The notes beneath the pieces were generated by a model. It was not told where the DNA came from, did no database searches, and worked only from the letters and a program-made list of their open reading frames with translations. Shown here piece by piece: positions 26,150 through 39,775 of a DNA stretch of 64,000 nucleotides (its first letter is position 1; every line of letters begins with the position of its first letter). The position numbers were made by a program, and so were the translations under genes. Source of the stretch: Eopsaltria australis (lineage: Eukaryota > Chordata > Aves > Passeriformes > Petroicidae). Location: positions 310,001 to 374,000 of the forward strand of contig JAVTVJ010011659.1 of the NCBI GenBank assembly GCA_034509425.1, read 5' to 3'.

Positions 26150-27260
26150 GGATAAATAATGGTAAAATGTGGAAGAGTCGACATGATTTTTGTAAAGAGA
26201 AGTTGTGCTTCACTTATCTACCAAAGTCCTCTTACATGTCAATAGAACATTGGCAGCACAGATCTGTTTGATACCATCTGTCTGGATTTCCAGAAGGCAC
26301 TTTCAAAGTTGTCTCCCTTGAGGCTCTTGAGGAAGCTAATCAGACATGAAGAAATGTTCAGAAGATGGGAAGAAAGGAGGTAAAGTATTAGTTGCCTCCC
26401 ACAGCAGAAAGAGATCACACATGGAGTCCCACATGGCTTTGTGCTGAAGTCTGTATTGCTCAACACAGATCACAAGGGATCAGAAAACAGTGTCAAAAAG
26501 GGATGAAAATATTTGCTGATGGCACTGAATTAGTCAGTGATACAGACTATGGCTGATTACAGACTCACATAAGAACTTCCTACCATGTTATGACTAGGCA
26601 AAAATATTCACTGCAGAGGAATGTAAAATGAGGAAAAACATTGCTAGAAATCACTACAAAAGGAATCAAGAATATAAAATATTATTTTGCTGTTATATAA
26701 ATACATGACATATCCACATCTTCGGCAGTGTTTATAGTTATGTGTCCATCAGAAGACTGATATAGAAGTCCTGTAAGGGATAAAGATAAGTGCAGCAAGT
26801 ATGATTAAAGATACGGAGTGATTATGGGATGAAGAATAATAAAATAGATTAAGGGTTTTGTTTGTGAAAAGAAAACATATATTAGAGAACAATAAAATCA
26901 GGAGTGGCCTGAACAAGGTGAATAGGAAATACCTGTTTCTTTCAGCTCAAAATCTGGAAGATATCAAATGAAGCCAGAAGATGCCAATCTCCAAGCAAAT
27001 AAAAGGAGCTATGTCTCCGCTCATCACATTATTAACCAACAGAACTTGTGCCAGGACATTGTGAATGCTAAAAATGTATCTGAATTCAAAATAAGAACTT
27101 GATAAATTCATGGCAGAAAAGGATACCTAGGACTATTCAATACAAACACACATCAAATTGTTTGTGAAGTCACAGATTTGCTGATCAGCAGACACTCAAA
27201 AACATATTTTGGGAAGGGCTTCTAGAGGCCCTTATTACCTTCTCAGGAAACTCACTTGGT
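26150..27260 (+). mobile_element. Ancient CR1-like LINE remnant
   Basis: A strongly decayed LINE copy in plus orientation. Interrupted reverse-transcriptase-like motifs are visible in translation: a region like FSKAFDKVPH near 26280, a region like FADDTKL near 26510 (seen as FADGTEL), and a GxVLFN-like stretch near 26420. The 3' part at 26890-27130 resembles the 3' region of old amniote CR1 families (GTGAATAG, CAGGACATTGTGAATGC, GATAAATTCATGGCAG). Frames are broken throughout. Ends are approximate. Confidence 0.65.
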
Positions 27261-30200
27261 AGTCACTATTGGAAACAAGATGCAGAGCTAGATGAAACTG
27301 CTCTTACCCGTATGCAATTATTCAAGTCTGACTTGGAGTTACGCACTGTCAGTGCTGAAGTAATCTGTGCTTCTCCTGCAGAATGAAACTAGAATTTCTG
27401 GGCTAAGCCATCAAACTGCTCACACAGATGCACTTCTTGGAGAAACATGAAGCCTACTCTACACATGGAGCCACAATCTCCAATGTATTATGAATGTCCA
27501 GGGTTTCCAATGTACGTCAAGCCTCTCCTCACAAATGCGCATGCTTGCTGTCATTGCACAACTGTCAGATTTCCCAGGAAAAGGGTTGCTGCATTAACTC
27601 CAAATCTTAGATAAATACACAGTTTCCCTACATTGTGCCAGATGATTTCTAAGTGAGAAACCGTTGGTGTTCATGAGAAAACAGAAGGATAGTAGTCCTG
27701 CTTGGAATATCTTCTTTTATCTGGAGTGAATGTGGCTCCTCAGACCTGAACTACAGCTTTTATATAATTTGGTGGTTCTTGTTTTCATTGTCTGCAAATG
27801 AGCATTGTCTTTGTCTCTGCATGGTGGTGGGACCTAAAGGTTTGCTGGACAGTTGCATTTCTTTACCTTCACCATTTTTGTTCACAGTCCTATAATGAGA
27901 GGTGTCTGAGTTCATGAGAACACCCTCAATTTCTTTTTGCCCAAGTGATCTTCCTGGTCTGTACTGCACATGTGACTGAGGCTCTTGAGTGCAGAGGTGT
28001 GGTTTTGTAGTGAAGTAAACCAAGACAGGGTCTTAATCATGTTCATTTGCCTTAGTGTTTGCTTTGCTGTTTCAACATCATTTTCCAAGCCCATTGACCT
28101 CCAAATAATACAGGCTGCAAGGGTGTCTAAGAGACCTTCATACCTTTCAAATATCTGAAATTCTTGGGATAATCAATGCATTCTATGAAATAACTTTATC
28201 ATAAATGTTGCTGTTCAATGCTATCCTGTCGTTATTAATTGCTTGCTGACTAACAAATTTTTTAGCTGAATTTCAATAATAAAACTGGTGCAATAGTTGC
28301 TGCAAGCAGGTCCTGGTCACCTCTGTGTTTGAATAATTCCATTGCTAAATGCTTTCAGGCTCTGCCTCAGAAATTAGCATAGGCTTCTTTTTAAGTTTAT
28401 CCTTAATATTCTCTGTACAATGAAAATTTTTTTTCTTCTGTTTCTGTCTTGTGTTGAATTTTAGTTTTTTAAAATTATTCTTGCATGTTTTTTGGTCAGC
28501 ACAATACCAGCATGAGTTTTGTGGGATTTTTCTCAAATCTCCACATTTTCCTCAAAAGAGCTGTTTCCTTTTCTTGTAGGACTAGTCCACTTCCTGCAGA
28601 CAACTCTTTGTTTTTATTTTAGATGTCTGTAAGAATTTATTAAGTTTTCTAGAAGATACCCAGAATATTTTTTTTTTCTTTAAAGCATTATGTTACTTCC
28701 CTCTGTATCTGAGGGATTATTTATAGATTATATTGTGTATTGTGCTGTGCCTTGGTCCTACATCTTGTACTCTGAAACAGAGTGAGACCTGTTTGACAAA
28801 ATGAAATGTAAGCCTCCGGTTTTACACTCAATTACAAGCTATATTTTCCCACATTTTTTCTCACAGAAAAAGGTTTTCTCACAGAAAAGCTGGCAGCAGA
28901 GGTACCAAACCTTCCTTAAGAATATTTTCTAGGAATTGTTTATACAATTCACCTCTCCAGAGCTTATCCAGATGGTTTTTTTTGCTGTCCTATCATTGTG
29001 TCTCACTTCAAAGCTCTTGTAGACTCATTATGATTCTCATGTGTCTCACAACTAAATATGGAAAGTTCACTTACTGTTACTAATGTGACTTTCACCTGGG
29101 GGGTGGGGGGGGCTCGTGCTTTTGGCTGTTTCTGAAAGACCACAGATAAACCTTCTGACATCCAGTGACAATGGGAAATAGTCCCTTCTCTGCTTGAGAA
29201 TAATTTTGCTCCCTCAGTTATGTGTTCTCCATTTGCTCCATTCCTGCCACAAGGCTGCTCCAAGGGCTGCTGGTGAAAGAGCTTAGAAATCTGTTTCGCA
29301 CATGTTCAGGAATTATCAGACTTTCCAGCTCACACTCTGCTTTCAGTAGTCTGCTCAGCAGAAGCTCAGTCAATCACCAAAAAGCTGGAGCCTTCATTGA
29401 TTTGAACTGCTTGGCTTTTCTAAAGGGAAACAACCATACATGGATATACATATTTATTAGAGATTCTTCTCACTTTATCTCCTAAAAGCTTAAGCAATTA
29501 ATCAATAATAAACAGCCTCCTTTATATTTTACATTCACATTTTAAGCTGAAAAATAGCCTGAATGACAAGGTGTTGATTGCAGACACCCCCAGTAGCAGC
29601 TGGAATCCAGCTTCTGTGGGAGATTCTTCTGCAGCCAACAGCAGGACAGGGGACAGTGAGGGAGCAGATGTTTGTGGCCCTGTGTCCTGTACAGGGTTTC
29701 TGTCAGAGGGGATCAGCCTTTGTTGTCCCACCAGCTCTGTGAGGAGGAACGGGGGAAGACAGCATGAACACTCATTTGGATCCACCACTGGAAAAGAGGT
29801 ACAGGGAATAGCTGACAGCACTGCTGTAGTGTGGCTGGCCCTCGCTTTGGGTGTTGTTTATTTGGAGAGCTGCTGAATTCAGAATAATTTCTTTGTGGCA
29901 CAGCCACAAGAAGTGAAGGCTTAGGACTTAAGCTTAAGAACATCAATATTAGGGGATTCTGATGTGCACTTTTATTCTGTCATTACCAATAATTTGTAAA
30001 GGCAGGAACAAAACCAATCTCGTAAATAACATAATCCATCTTGGCAGAAAATGCACAAAGAGGCATTAACATTTTAAAATATTTCCAGCTTCCGCATGAA
30101 AAACTGTTAAGCATCTGTCTCAAAAAAATGGGTTTTTAAATAGTTTTCTGCAGGTCAGATAATTTTTTTACACATTATTACCTCATAATTCAGTTAGATG

Positions 30201-33200
30201 CAGGTTATGGTCTATGAACAATAAATACTTGATCTTCTCACTCCTTATGCTGACATTTTTGTGCTCATCACACACTTCTCTAATGCAAAATTCTTCCTTT
30301 TAACCTAACAGTGATCTCAACTGCTTTGCTCAGAAGAACCTACCTTTCACCAACATTCATGACAAAATATTTTCAATTGTTATTTTGTTGCCATCTTTTG
30401 ATTTTATCACTCACAATGGTTTATGGTTGTTCATTACTAAATGTAGATTTCTACTCACTAAGGCTTTAATTTCTACTAAAACTGAATTTAAAAGTTTCAT
30501 TACTCAAGTTTTAAATAGCCAGAAGTTTTTAAAAAAACTTTCTGCATTTTAAAACAACTGTTTATTAGACAGATGAAGAGAACATTTTAAAGTTAATTTT
30601 GCTATCAGGACAAAGAGTTCAACAAAACTGGTTCCAACAATATTCCAACAATACCGGTTGAAATAGGCTAAAACCATAAGGGTTAGAAATTGAGTGTAAA
30701 AAGTATAGGTCTGACGAATGAACCTGAGATATTAATGTGCATCCAACTACAAGCAACATACATTATAACCCTCCCCCATTTCTTTTTCCCCCCAAATGCA
30801 ACATGTGGGCTGTTGATAGGTAATGGAGTCTCACCATAATGGTATGTTAATGATTACTCAGAAACAGTCACTCAAAGACTTGACATTAAAAATGTGAAAT
30901 GTGTCTGGTTTTACACTTTTTTTTTTTTTTTTTACTGATAGTTTGTGTTCACAGAGGTCAAAGAGTGAATTTCAATGAACATGTGTTTCTTTCCAAAGTT
31001 TCAACAAAAAAGGTATTACGACATTTTTTGATCACAGCAGGTCAAGTCAGAGTCCAGCTGGGTCCATGCCCCCTGTAACCTGTCTCTAAAGTGCCCAGCA
31101 GTGGATGTCAAGGGAATGAACACAAGAGATGAGACAGATCCACAGCCAGGTCATCCACAGGCACGGGCACTTTACAGCTAAGGACATCCTTAACTGGAGT
31201 TTATGCACTGACATCCTGTGCCACGGTTACCAAACAGTATCTGTGAATGTAGCAGCTCCTTGACATGACACATTTCAAGTCCAAAATATTCTGAAGTATC
31301 TAGTTCTGTAGCATACTTATACATTACCTGGAAAAGTACATCCCTTTGTTCATTTTAAAGATGTTTCCCAACAGGATTTCATTTGATTCCTCCTAAATCC
31401 TTGAATCACCGAAAATGATGGCTAACTCCCATTGTATTCACAAGTTCAGAGTTCTCTCTCAAACCCTTCCTTAAATTTTCTTCTGCAAGCTACTCAGTCC
31501 AAAACTATTTTGAGTTTCTTCATACAGAAGCCATTACAGCTGCTCAGTGTTTGAAATTTTCAGCTGTCATCTTTGAACTGGACTCTCCCAAATAATCTGT
31601 TACCATTCTCAAACTAATTTCTTCATATCCAAGATTGTTTATGACCAGTTAACTGGGCAGTGTCCATCTCAGTAGAGATACTTCCAGAGACTCTTTATAA
31701 TACACTTCATTGTGAAGACAAGAACTCTGAAGAGAACTTTTTCTTTCATTCTATGACACCTCCATTTCTTTCAAACACTTTGGTGAGGGACTTAAGTTTT
31801 ACAAAAATCTGAAAACATCAATATTCTTACTATGAACACTGGGAGACCCTTGCCCATTGACCCCTAGCATCTCCAGTAACTTTGTGAAACACCACATCAG
31901 GTACAGAGGTTTTGTTGACTTTTCTCCAACATATTAATCTGAATGTAGTGTTCACTTTTTTGTATTATTTTGTATAGTTTCCACCAATATATTCACATAT
32001 ACTTTCTTCTCATATGCCCTTTCTGTTTTAGAACAGCACCTGTAAGGCTTCATTTCCCTAGCCTCTATCAACTGCAAAAGCAAACAAGGAAATGATTAAT
32101 ATTTGATTATCATTCAGATGTCCGTAGCTATAGCATTAAAGCATCTTTTCATTTTTTGTACTTTGTGCACAACAAGTCAGAGGAACTCAAATGAAAAATT
32201 AATACAACACATTTGCAGAGCTCCGAGGGCAAGTTTAACTGTAGAGAGAGGCTTGAAGGCCTTTCGGAAGTAATTCAAAGCCCACTGAATCTTTTTGCAG
32301 CTCCAGAGATTTCCAGAGCATTTAGATGACTTGGTGACTGTGTTCGATGCAAAGAAAAATTTGCAGCCAAGGCTCTGATGTAGAAAAGGCTTCTGACTGG
32401 TTATAAAGCTCCCCATGAGGCTGATGCTGTTCTGTAGACTCCCAAGACTTCCTACTGACTTCAGTGAGCACAGAATAAAGTTACCCCATCTCACTGCTGC
32501 CTTGGGAAGCAAAGCCCATTTCAAGCAGAAGGAATTCTTCCACGAAGAAGAATCCTATGCCGTGCTTTGTGAGAACCAAATCTCAAAGTCTTTCCTCTGG
32601 AAAACTTTCATTCAAAGTAACAGCTTAAAGCAATTCTGCACTAGACAGTAAGCATCTAATCCTAATTTTTAAAAATGCTGTATCAAGGTAAGGAAAGAAA
32701 AAGCTGGTATGGCATTTTATTGAACTTTTTTTCATTTTTAAAATTGCAAATGAGCAGCAACAAAAATGTCAGCACTGACATTTTATCTACCCTTCCTCCT
32801 TTTCTTTCGTAATTTACATTTTACAAGTAACTCCTTATCAGTTCATTTTTTTAAAAAATCACTTTATGTCTATTTTCCCAATGTTTTGATGCAAAACTTT
32901 CATGCATGCACCATAATTTGCACATTAAAAGCCAATTTACAATGCAAAATTTCATGTTAATTTTTATATGCAATTCAAATTTCCAGAACAATGGCACATA
33001 CATTAAAAATACTGCATTTCAAAAATATAATCTTATGTAGGCAATAGATTGCTATTGCACCTACAAAAGAATATCATAAAACAGTGAAACACATCTCACA
33101 AGTCACAGCAAATAACACATTAGCACTCTAAGCAGTAGTTTGCTTACATTAAAATCAGCTCTGAGAAGGTTTTCTGGGAAACTGAGTGCTTGGATTTTCC

Positions 33201-36200
33201 ATTAGAGGGCAAGATGCAGAGTTGCTTCCATTTTTGTGTGGCTTCTGCTCTTCTAAGCCACATGAAAATATCCATTTACTTTGAATTTTCAGTAAAAATA
33301 CAACTGAATTTCAAACTGAAGACTTAGGGTTGTGTGAAATCAATAAATAAGACTGTGTTGGCTGCATGCCTTTGGGGAAGCAAACATTAGTTCACACTCA
33401 GGTATATGGTGCTGGATCTCACCAGGGATGTTTGGAGCTACAGAAAGGCCAGAGGAATGCAGAATTTCCAAGCCTGTACTTCACACCTGGCTCAGTCACT
33501 TTTCATTTAATACCAGAGGATGATTTTTACAATGATCAAGGGTAGGATATGGCCAGCATTTAATGAGCTGGATGAGAAGGAAGTATTATAAAAGTGTCAT
33601 TGAAATCTAAAAATTACCTTAAAAAAAGCAAAAATATTCACACTTTGGAGTTCTCTGGTATCTCTGCAATTTTGATAAGACAGTGTGGCATCAGTTCTGC
33701 GGATCAGATGTCATACTGGAGATTTTCCTGTAACCATGAGCTAAAAAAAAAAAAAATCCTTTTTTGCTAATAATTCCTGACATTTTGGATGGTTGGTAGG
33801 CCAAATTCTGAATTTGTTGGTAGTCCCCATAAATGCTTCTTTAAATGCCACAGATCCACTCTACAGTCTGTGTATGTGATAATCCTGTTTCAAAGCATGA
33901 GGGGGGATGGAAGAAAAAGGACCTGCTGAATTATAACACTTGTAATTTCTTAGAGTTAATTTTGTTCTGCTGAGGAGCTCTTGAGCTTTTACTATCCCAG
34001 ACCTTTTACTACCCCCATTTACCATGCTTGAGATCCCTCTACACAGCAATGAGTAAGAGCAGGATGACCACATCCACTTTGCAGAGCCACAGTCCGTAAT
34101 TTAAACTGAGATCAAATGTTGTTTACTGGGGTAAATAGCTTTTTTCATTTTCAGCTAGTGAAACTAACATTCCATGTTTCTGAAATACTGAAAACATTTT
34201 AAATTGATTAATCCTGTCTGTCATACACATTGAGGTCAAACCTGCTTTTAAGGGCAGCAGTATTACTCAGGATTAACTCAGCAGAATTCAGCTTCTTCAG
34301 CATTACATGACAATATAATTTGGCTTTTAGTAATTACAAATATTTTAAAGAGGTTAAAACACTGAATGAAATGTCCTGATCTGAAAAGCTATTGCTGTGG
34401 TCTACATGATTCCACAGTTTTAGGCAATGGCAGGACCTGCTCATTTTGAGGTTACACTTGTGTAAGGGGTAAAATTCATGCCTGAGACAAATTCACTTAA
34501 CACAGGTTTTTGCCAACACCACAAGCCCTTGCCACATCTGCACTACAAGCACAAAAATTCAGAGCAGGGCAAGGAGTTACAAAATCTCCACCTGGCTGTA
34601 CCAGTACAAATAGAGGCCAAAGGGAGGGTTTCTCTTACTGCTAAGGAGCAGTGGCAGGCTGCCACACAGAAAGGACAGTGAGCCTACACATCACCAACAG
34701 GTCCAATACAGCAAATCCTCACCCTTCCAGTTTTACTGCATTTTATCACATTGGATATATATTTAAATAACTGTAGATTAAAAAAATGAAACAGTCTCTC
34801 CTTAAATGAAGAGCAGATGGTTAATTCCTGCTCATAGCCACAAGAGGAAAACCAAGAAATAATTAGGTTATTTTATAGCATGGGAGATTCAGCACAGACA
34901 TTAGAAATATGCTTTCCAACCTAAAGGATTGTTAAATACCAAAACAGGTTAGCTTGGAAGGCCATAGACTAGAAAGGCTTTAGGAAATGGGAAGTTTTAA
35001 GAGCAGTTAAGCACACTTGTATTGAGGATGGTCTAGGATACAGCAGATCAGATCAGTGTAGGGGATGGAACACCAGTTTCCTGAATTCCCACACAGCTTC
35101 TCAGTACCATGATTCCATAGGGGTACAGCTGCCCTTGGTCTGGTACAATACAAACAATCCTGAAAGCAAATGACTAACCTGAAACAATTGTACAAATTAC
35201 TAAATTAAAGAGAAAGGAAATCCTCACAGTTTTCTTACTACTCTTTATCTCTAAGTTATGTATTATATTGGATCAGACAAGAAAACAAACACCATATTCT
35301 GATGCAATCCAGTCCTGTCTGTTTTGCCCACATCACTGTTTCTTTTTCCCTATCTTGATTACAGATCAGAGTAGTCTAGGCTTAAAATTGTAGTTGTCAG
35401 AACAAGAGGTCACTTGAGTCATTGCAATTTCCAGAAATGTGGCTTATGCCCTCAGAATTTTCTCTGGCAATGTTTTATAGTAAATGAAACATATTCCATA
35501 TCACCCTGTCTCTGCAAAACTTTAAAAGAGTTGACAAAATGGGATAGAATGGCTGAAGGGTCTTTGCTTGGGGTTTCTGACTTCATAAACATTAGAACAA
35601 TACATTCCTGGTTTGGCCACTTTTATGGCTGACTCCCTGCACTTCTGGCAAAGAAATAGTTTAAATGAACCAAACTGTAAACTGATGCCCTATTGCAGTC
35701 ATGGTGTCTGTATCACCCCATTAGAGAGGGCAAATAATTTTGAGTGGCCAGATCTCAGCCTTGGAACCAAATTCTTCACTGCTGTAACTCCTTTGATCTG
35801 TGTAAACCTGACTTTTGCTTTCTTCAGTTTTTAAAAATTGCAGCTTGAGCTTTCACATGTATTTTTTATAGTAGAAATTACATTTTTCTGTAAAAAATAC
35901 AAACCCTGATCTGAATGCAATCTTGATCACCTAATACTGTAAAATTAGAAACTGAAAGCTGAAATGACATATTCAAAAACATTTAGTCATTCTAATTAAT
36001 ATTAGAGGAAACAAAAGAAAAAAAATAATGAGATAGAATTAATTAATTTTCCCCTTAAAACCTGATTTTGTTCCCACAGTAAGATTACTAGCTAGTCTAG
36101 CTAGGGTCTAGAAAGCTAATTTTCAAATGTGCACCAATCCTTTGCCCATAAGTGTAATCTACAAAGATGCATGTGGAATACAAATGTTAAAAACATTACA

Positions 36201-38919
36201 TCAAATTCTGGTCCAAACCAAAACCAAATTATGTTCCAGTTTTGTACCAGTAAATCCCCAACACAGGTCAAAAGACACAACCAGCACCCAACAGAATAAA
36301 AGACCCTAGCTGAGCACTGAGAAAAAGCTTTACTGTATCAACCACACTGAAGCAGGAATAAAAAATACTAACATAAAAAACCTGTAGAAAGTAAGCCACA
36401 TTTATTCTCTAAATAGCAGGGAAAAAAGTCCATAGTATTTGTGGTTCTCAAATGCTTCAGAAGATTGCAGAGTATTTAGTGGAAATCTTTCAAAATTGCC
36501 AACTAAACTGATGGACATCTTGTTTGTACATGTTACATTACCAAAATTGGGCATTACTATATTTAAATGAGGTTTTGTGGAAGTTTTTCAGGTCTTACCA
36601 GTTTCAGACTAAACCAAACAGTGGTTCATTGAAATTGAAACATTTTCCAGTCAGTCTGGCCTACAGACAAGCCTTAAGTGACTTAAATTCTGGAATTGTT
36701 TCAATTAAAAAAAAGAAAGTTTAAAGATGTTATGCTACTTATGTTAATTTGTTTTTGCTGCACAGAATTTTTTCCCAGCTTTTATATTTATTAGTTATAT
36801 TTCCAAGATTTTAATATCTGCCTCTTTTTCATTTATTTTGTATTTTAGATGGGTTGTGAGAGGTGTAATCCAGATGGGAAAGGCTGGATTACAGTGTTTA
36901 GAAAGTATGCTATAAAATGTAACTCTTAGTAGCATCAACTATATCTTCGTGGGGTAACAGCAGCTGATGTATTAATCTGGGACAGTCTGACACCAATAAG
37001 ACTGTAATTTACAAGATTCTCTTCTCTGTTTTAAAATATATATATCATATATATATATATATACATTTATAACCAACCAACCAACCAACAACTTACTGGG
37101 GTCCTCACACACCCTAACACACCTACTTCTTACTGTTCAAAGACAGCCCTTTTTAAGCAAAAATTATATATGCCTTACATGAACACAGTTGTCCTACTTT
37201 GTATTTGTACTACTTTGTATCTGTAGTTACAAAGCACCTTGGGGTGGTGGGGTGGGGGGCAGACAGACCACTCTTGCCCATCTTCCTCCACTCACTAAAT
37301 AGTGGCACAAGTTTGGGTTCTTAGGTAACTTTCTAAAAGACTTGGATGTTTTCATTAGTCTTGTTTATCCAGGACTCCCAAGCGAATTCAAGGCATTTCA
37401 CCTGAAAACACCAGTCTGCTCTGATCAAACTGATCATCCAGGAGCAACACCATGTTTCAAAACACTCAGCTCCTCCTGGTAGTGACAACTCCTACAGAAA
37501 GGATGGTGAGAGGGCAGTAGGGTGGCAGGCCTGAGCAAATTGAAAGCTGGTAGAAACAAGCTTAAGGCGTTTGCCGTCCCCTGAAACAAATGTACTTGCA
37601 CTGGCCATTTGAAAGTGAAAACTGTATTGTGCACACCTGGTGAGCCCATCAGATGTGCTGGAGCAGTGGCAGCTTTACAGATGGGCATTACTGAAAATGA
37701 AGCACTGAGAGGAGGTTACAGATTACTGCTCTGTGCTTTCCACAGTTTGAGGGAGGTGACTTCTTGGGGATCCCATCTTTAGATAAAAAGACATAGAATA
37801 AAAGGCTGAAATAAATTACTCATGATCATTAGCTTCTTAGTCATGGGAGAACTACAAAAAGCACCTACAACTGGTTAGATTTGCATGTTGTGCATTCATC
37901 CAGTGCCCTCAGTGTATTTCTCAGTGGAAGGAACAGTCTGATCAGCAAGCTGGAAATGTAGCTCTGCAGGATGCTGCCTGCCCTCCTCGGTGACTCCCAT
38001 GGTTACTTCATTAGGGTGTTTTACGGAGCAAATTTTCTACCTTCACCTGGCTTTTAAGCAAGACTGATCTTTTTCTAACTTTCCATACATTTACCAACTT
38101 CAAACCTTTCCAGAAATGACAAAAACCAGAGCCAGAGTAAACCACATTACTTTCAACTGCCTTTAGTTCAGGCAATCTGAGTTGTTGATATTTAAAATTA
38201 CTTATGGAGCTGACCTTTACATTCAGAACCAAAAATATTATTTTAGGATTTTGAGAAAAAGAGATTAATATTTATACAGGTTATCTACCAATAATTAAAA
38301 TGTAGAATAAAAAATAAGATTGTGGTAATAAAAAAAAAAAAAAAGTGAGGGTTTTTACAGTGAAATATCAAGGTGTCCTTAAGGTACCTAAAGAACTGTA
38401 ACCTCACTTCAGAGAAAAGTCACACAACAATCAGACAATTAGAATTAAGGTATTTGGTACACTTAGCTTTTAAGTAATTAAAATTGGTTTTCAAAAATGT
38501 ATTTGCATTTTTATGTAATTTTTTCCCAGCCTGAGAATACCACTCAAGGCTATTTTTCACAGAGTTCTTAAAACAAAACTGTAGAAACATTCACTCTGCA
38601 CAATATGGGACATACAACTCATTAGCTAACCTCATTAGGCTCTCAGTCCACAAAGCAGTATAGAGTATCTAATTTGAGGTCCTTAAGCAGTTCAGAGCAT
38701 GAAAACTAAGCAAGCTTCTTGTTCCCATAACTAAGAGCCACAGTCCCACTGTTGGTGTGCCCAGCACCACCTGCGCATTTCCCTACCCACAGTCCCCACT
38801 AGGAATGTGTGAACATGTAAAACCTACTGCAACTGCAAGGCACTGCTGTCTCGTGTGGCCACTCTCTTCCTCCTGGGCAAGGAGCAGGTAAGAAAATGGG
38901 TTTGGCAAGTAGTGAACGC
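27261..38919. other. Intergenic DNA, no gene seen
   Basis: AT-rich sequence without a convincing exon. It contains a 17-base T run at 30917-30933, a TA run at about 37036-37064 followed by CCAA units at 37072-37088, and a 15-base A run at 38330-38344. The minus-strand frame at 32177-32524 (115 codons) is open but has no recognisable domain and includes a CACTGAAGTCAGTAGGA-type motif common in old amniote repeats, so I do not call it a gene. Confidence 0.6.
37036..37088. repeat. TA and CCAA microsatellites
   Basis: A TA dinucleotide run at about 37036-37064 is followed within a few bases by four CCAA tetramers. Simple repeat in intergenic DNA. Confidence 0.85.
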
Positions 38920-39775
38920 AGAATCAATCATTGCATGATCTGTGTCAGAAGGGACCTTAAAGATCCTCCAGTCCAACCCTCTGCCATGGTCAGGGACATC
39001 TTTTCCTGCCATGGGCAGGGAGGTTGCACAAAGTCCCATCCAAACCTGAACACTTCCAGGGATGGGGTATCGGCAACTTCACCTGGACAACCTGTGTCTG
39101 TGTCTCACCCACCCCTCATCATAAAACATTTCTCCCTTATAACCAATCTAATGTATTGATTCTAATCAATAGAATAAACTCAATAGAATCAATTGATTCT
39201 AATCTATTGATCTAATCTATTGGCCTTTCTCCTATCACTACAGGCCTCAGTAAAAAGTCATTCTCCATCTTTCATGTAAGCTGCCTTTAAGTAAAGAAAG
39301 GCCACAAAAAGGTCTTCCTGAGTCCTTTCTTCTCCAGGCTGGGCAACTCCAACTCTCTCAGCCTGTCCTCATAAGAGAGGTGCTCCAGCCCTCTGATCAT
39401 TTTTGTGACCCTCTTCTGACACTGCTACAACAGCTCTGTTTCTTTCCTGTGCAGAAGACTCCAGACCTGGATGCAGAACCCCAGGTGGGGTGTCATGAGA
39501 ACAAAATAAGAGGGGCAGAATTCCCTCCCTCTCCCCTCTGCCCACGCTGCTTTGGATGCAGCCCAGAACACCACTGGCTTTCTGGGCAGAGAGTGCACAT
39601 TGCCAGGTCATGTCCAGCTCTCATCCACCAGCACCCCCAAGTCCTTCTCAGCAGGGCTGCCCTCAATCCCTTCATTCACCAGTCTGTGCTGATACTGGGG
39701 ATTGTCCTAGCCCAGGTGGAGGACCTCGCTCTTGCCCTTGAACCTCATGAGTTCATCTTGATCTCCTGAAGTCTT
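38920..39775 (-). mobile_element. CR1 LINE 3' fragment, minus orientation
   Basis: A CR1 copy whose 3' end is at the left (AGAAGGGACCTTAAAGATC, CAGTCCAACCCTCTGCC). It extends rightward into ORF2-derived sequence (CTTCTCCAGGCTGGGCAACTC, CCCCAAGTCCTTCTCAGCAG, GTGGAGGACCTCGCTCTTGC). It is interrupted at about 39140-39222 by an AT-rich expansion of the native ATCTAATCTA region. Open frames within it, up to 129 codons, are not host genes. Confidence 0.92.

Noticed and set aside
39380..39769. 129-codon open frame
   Set aside because: Antisense frame within a CR1 copy.
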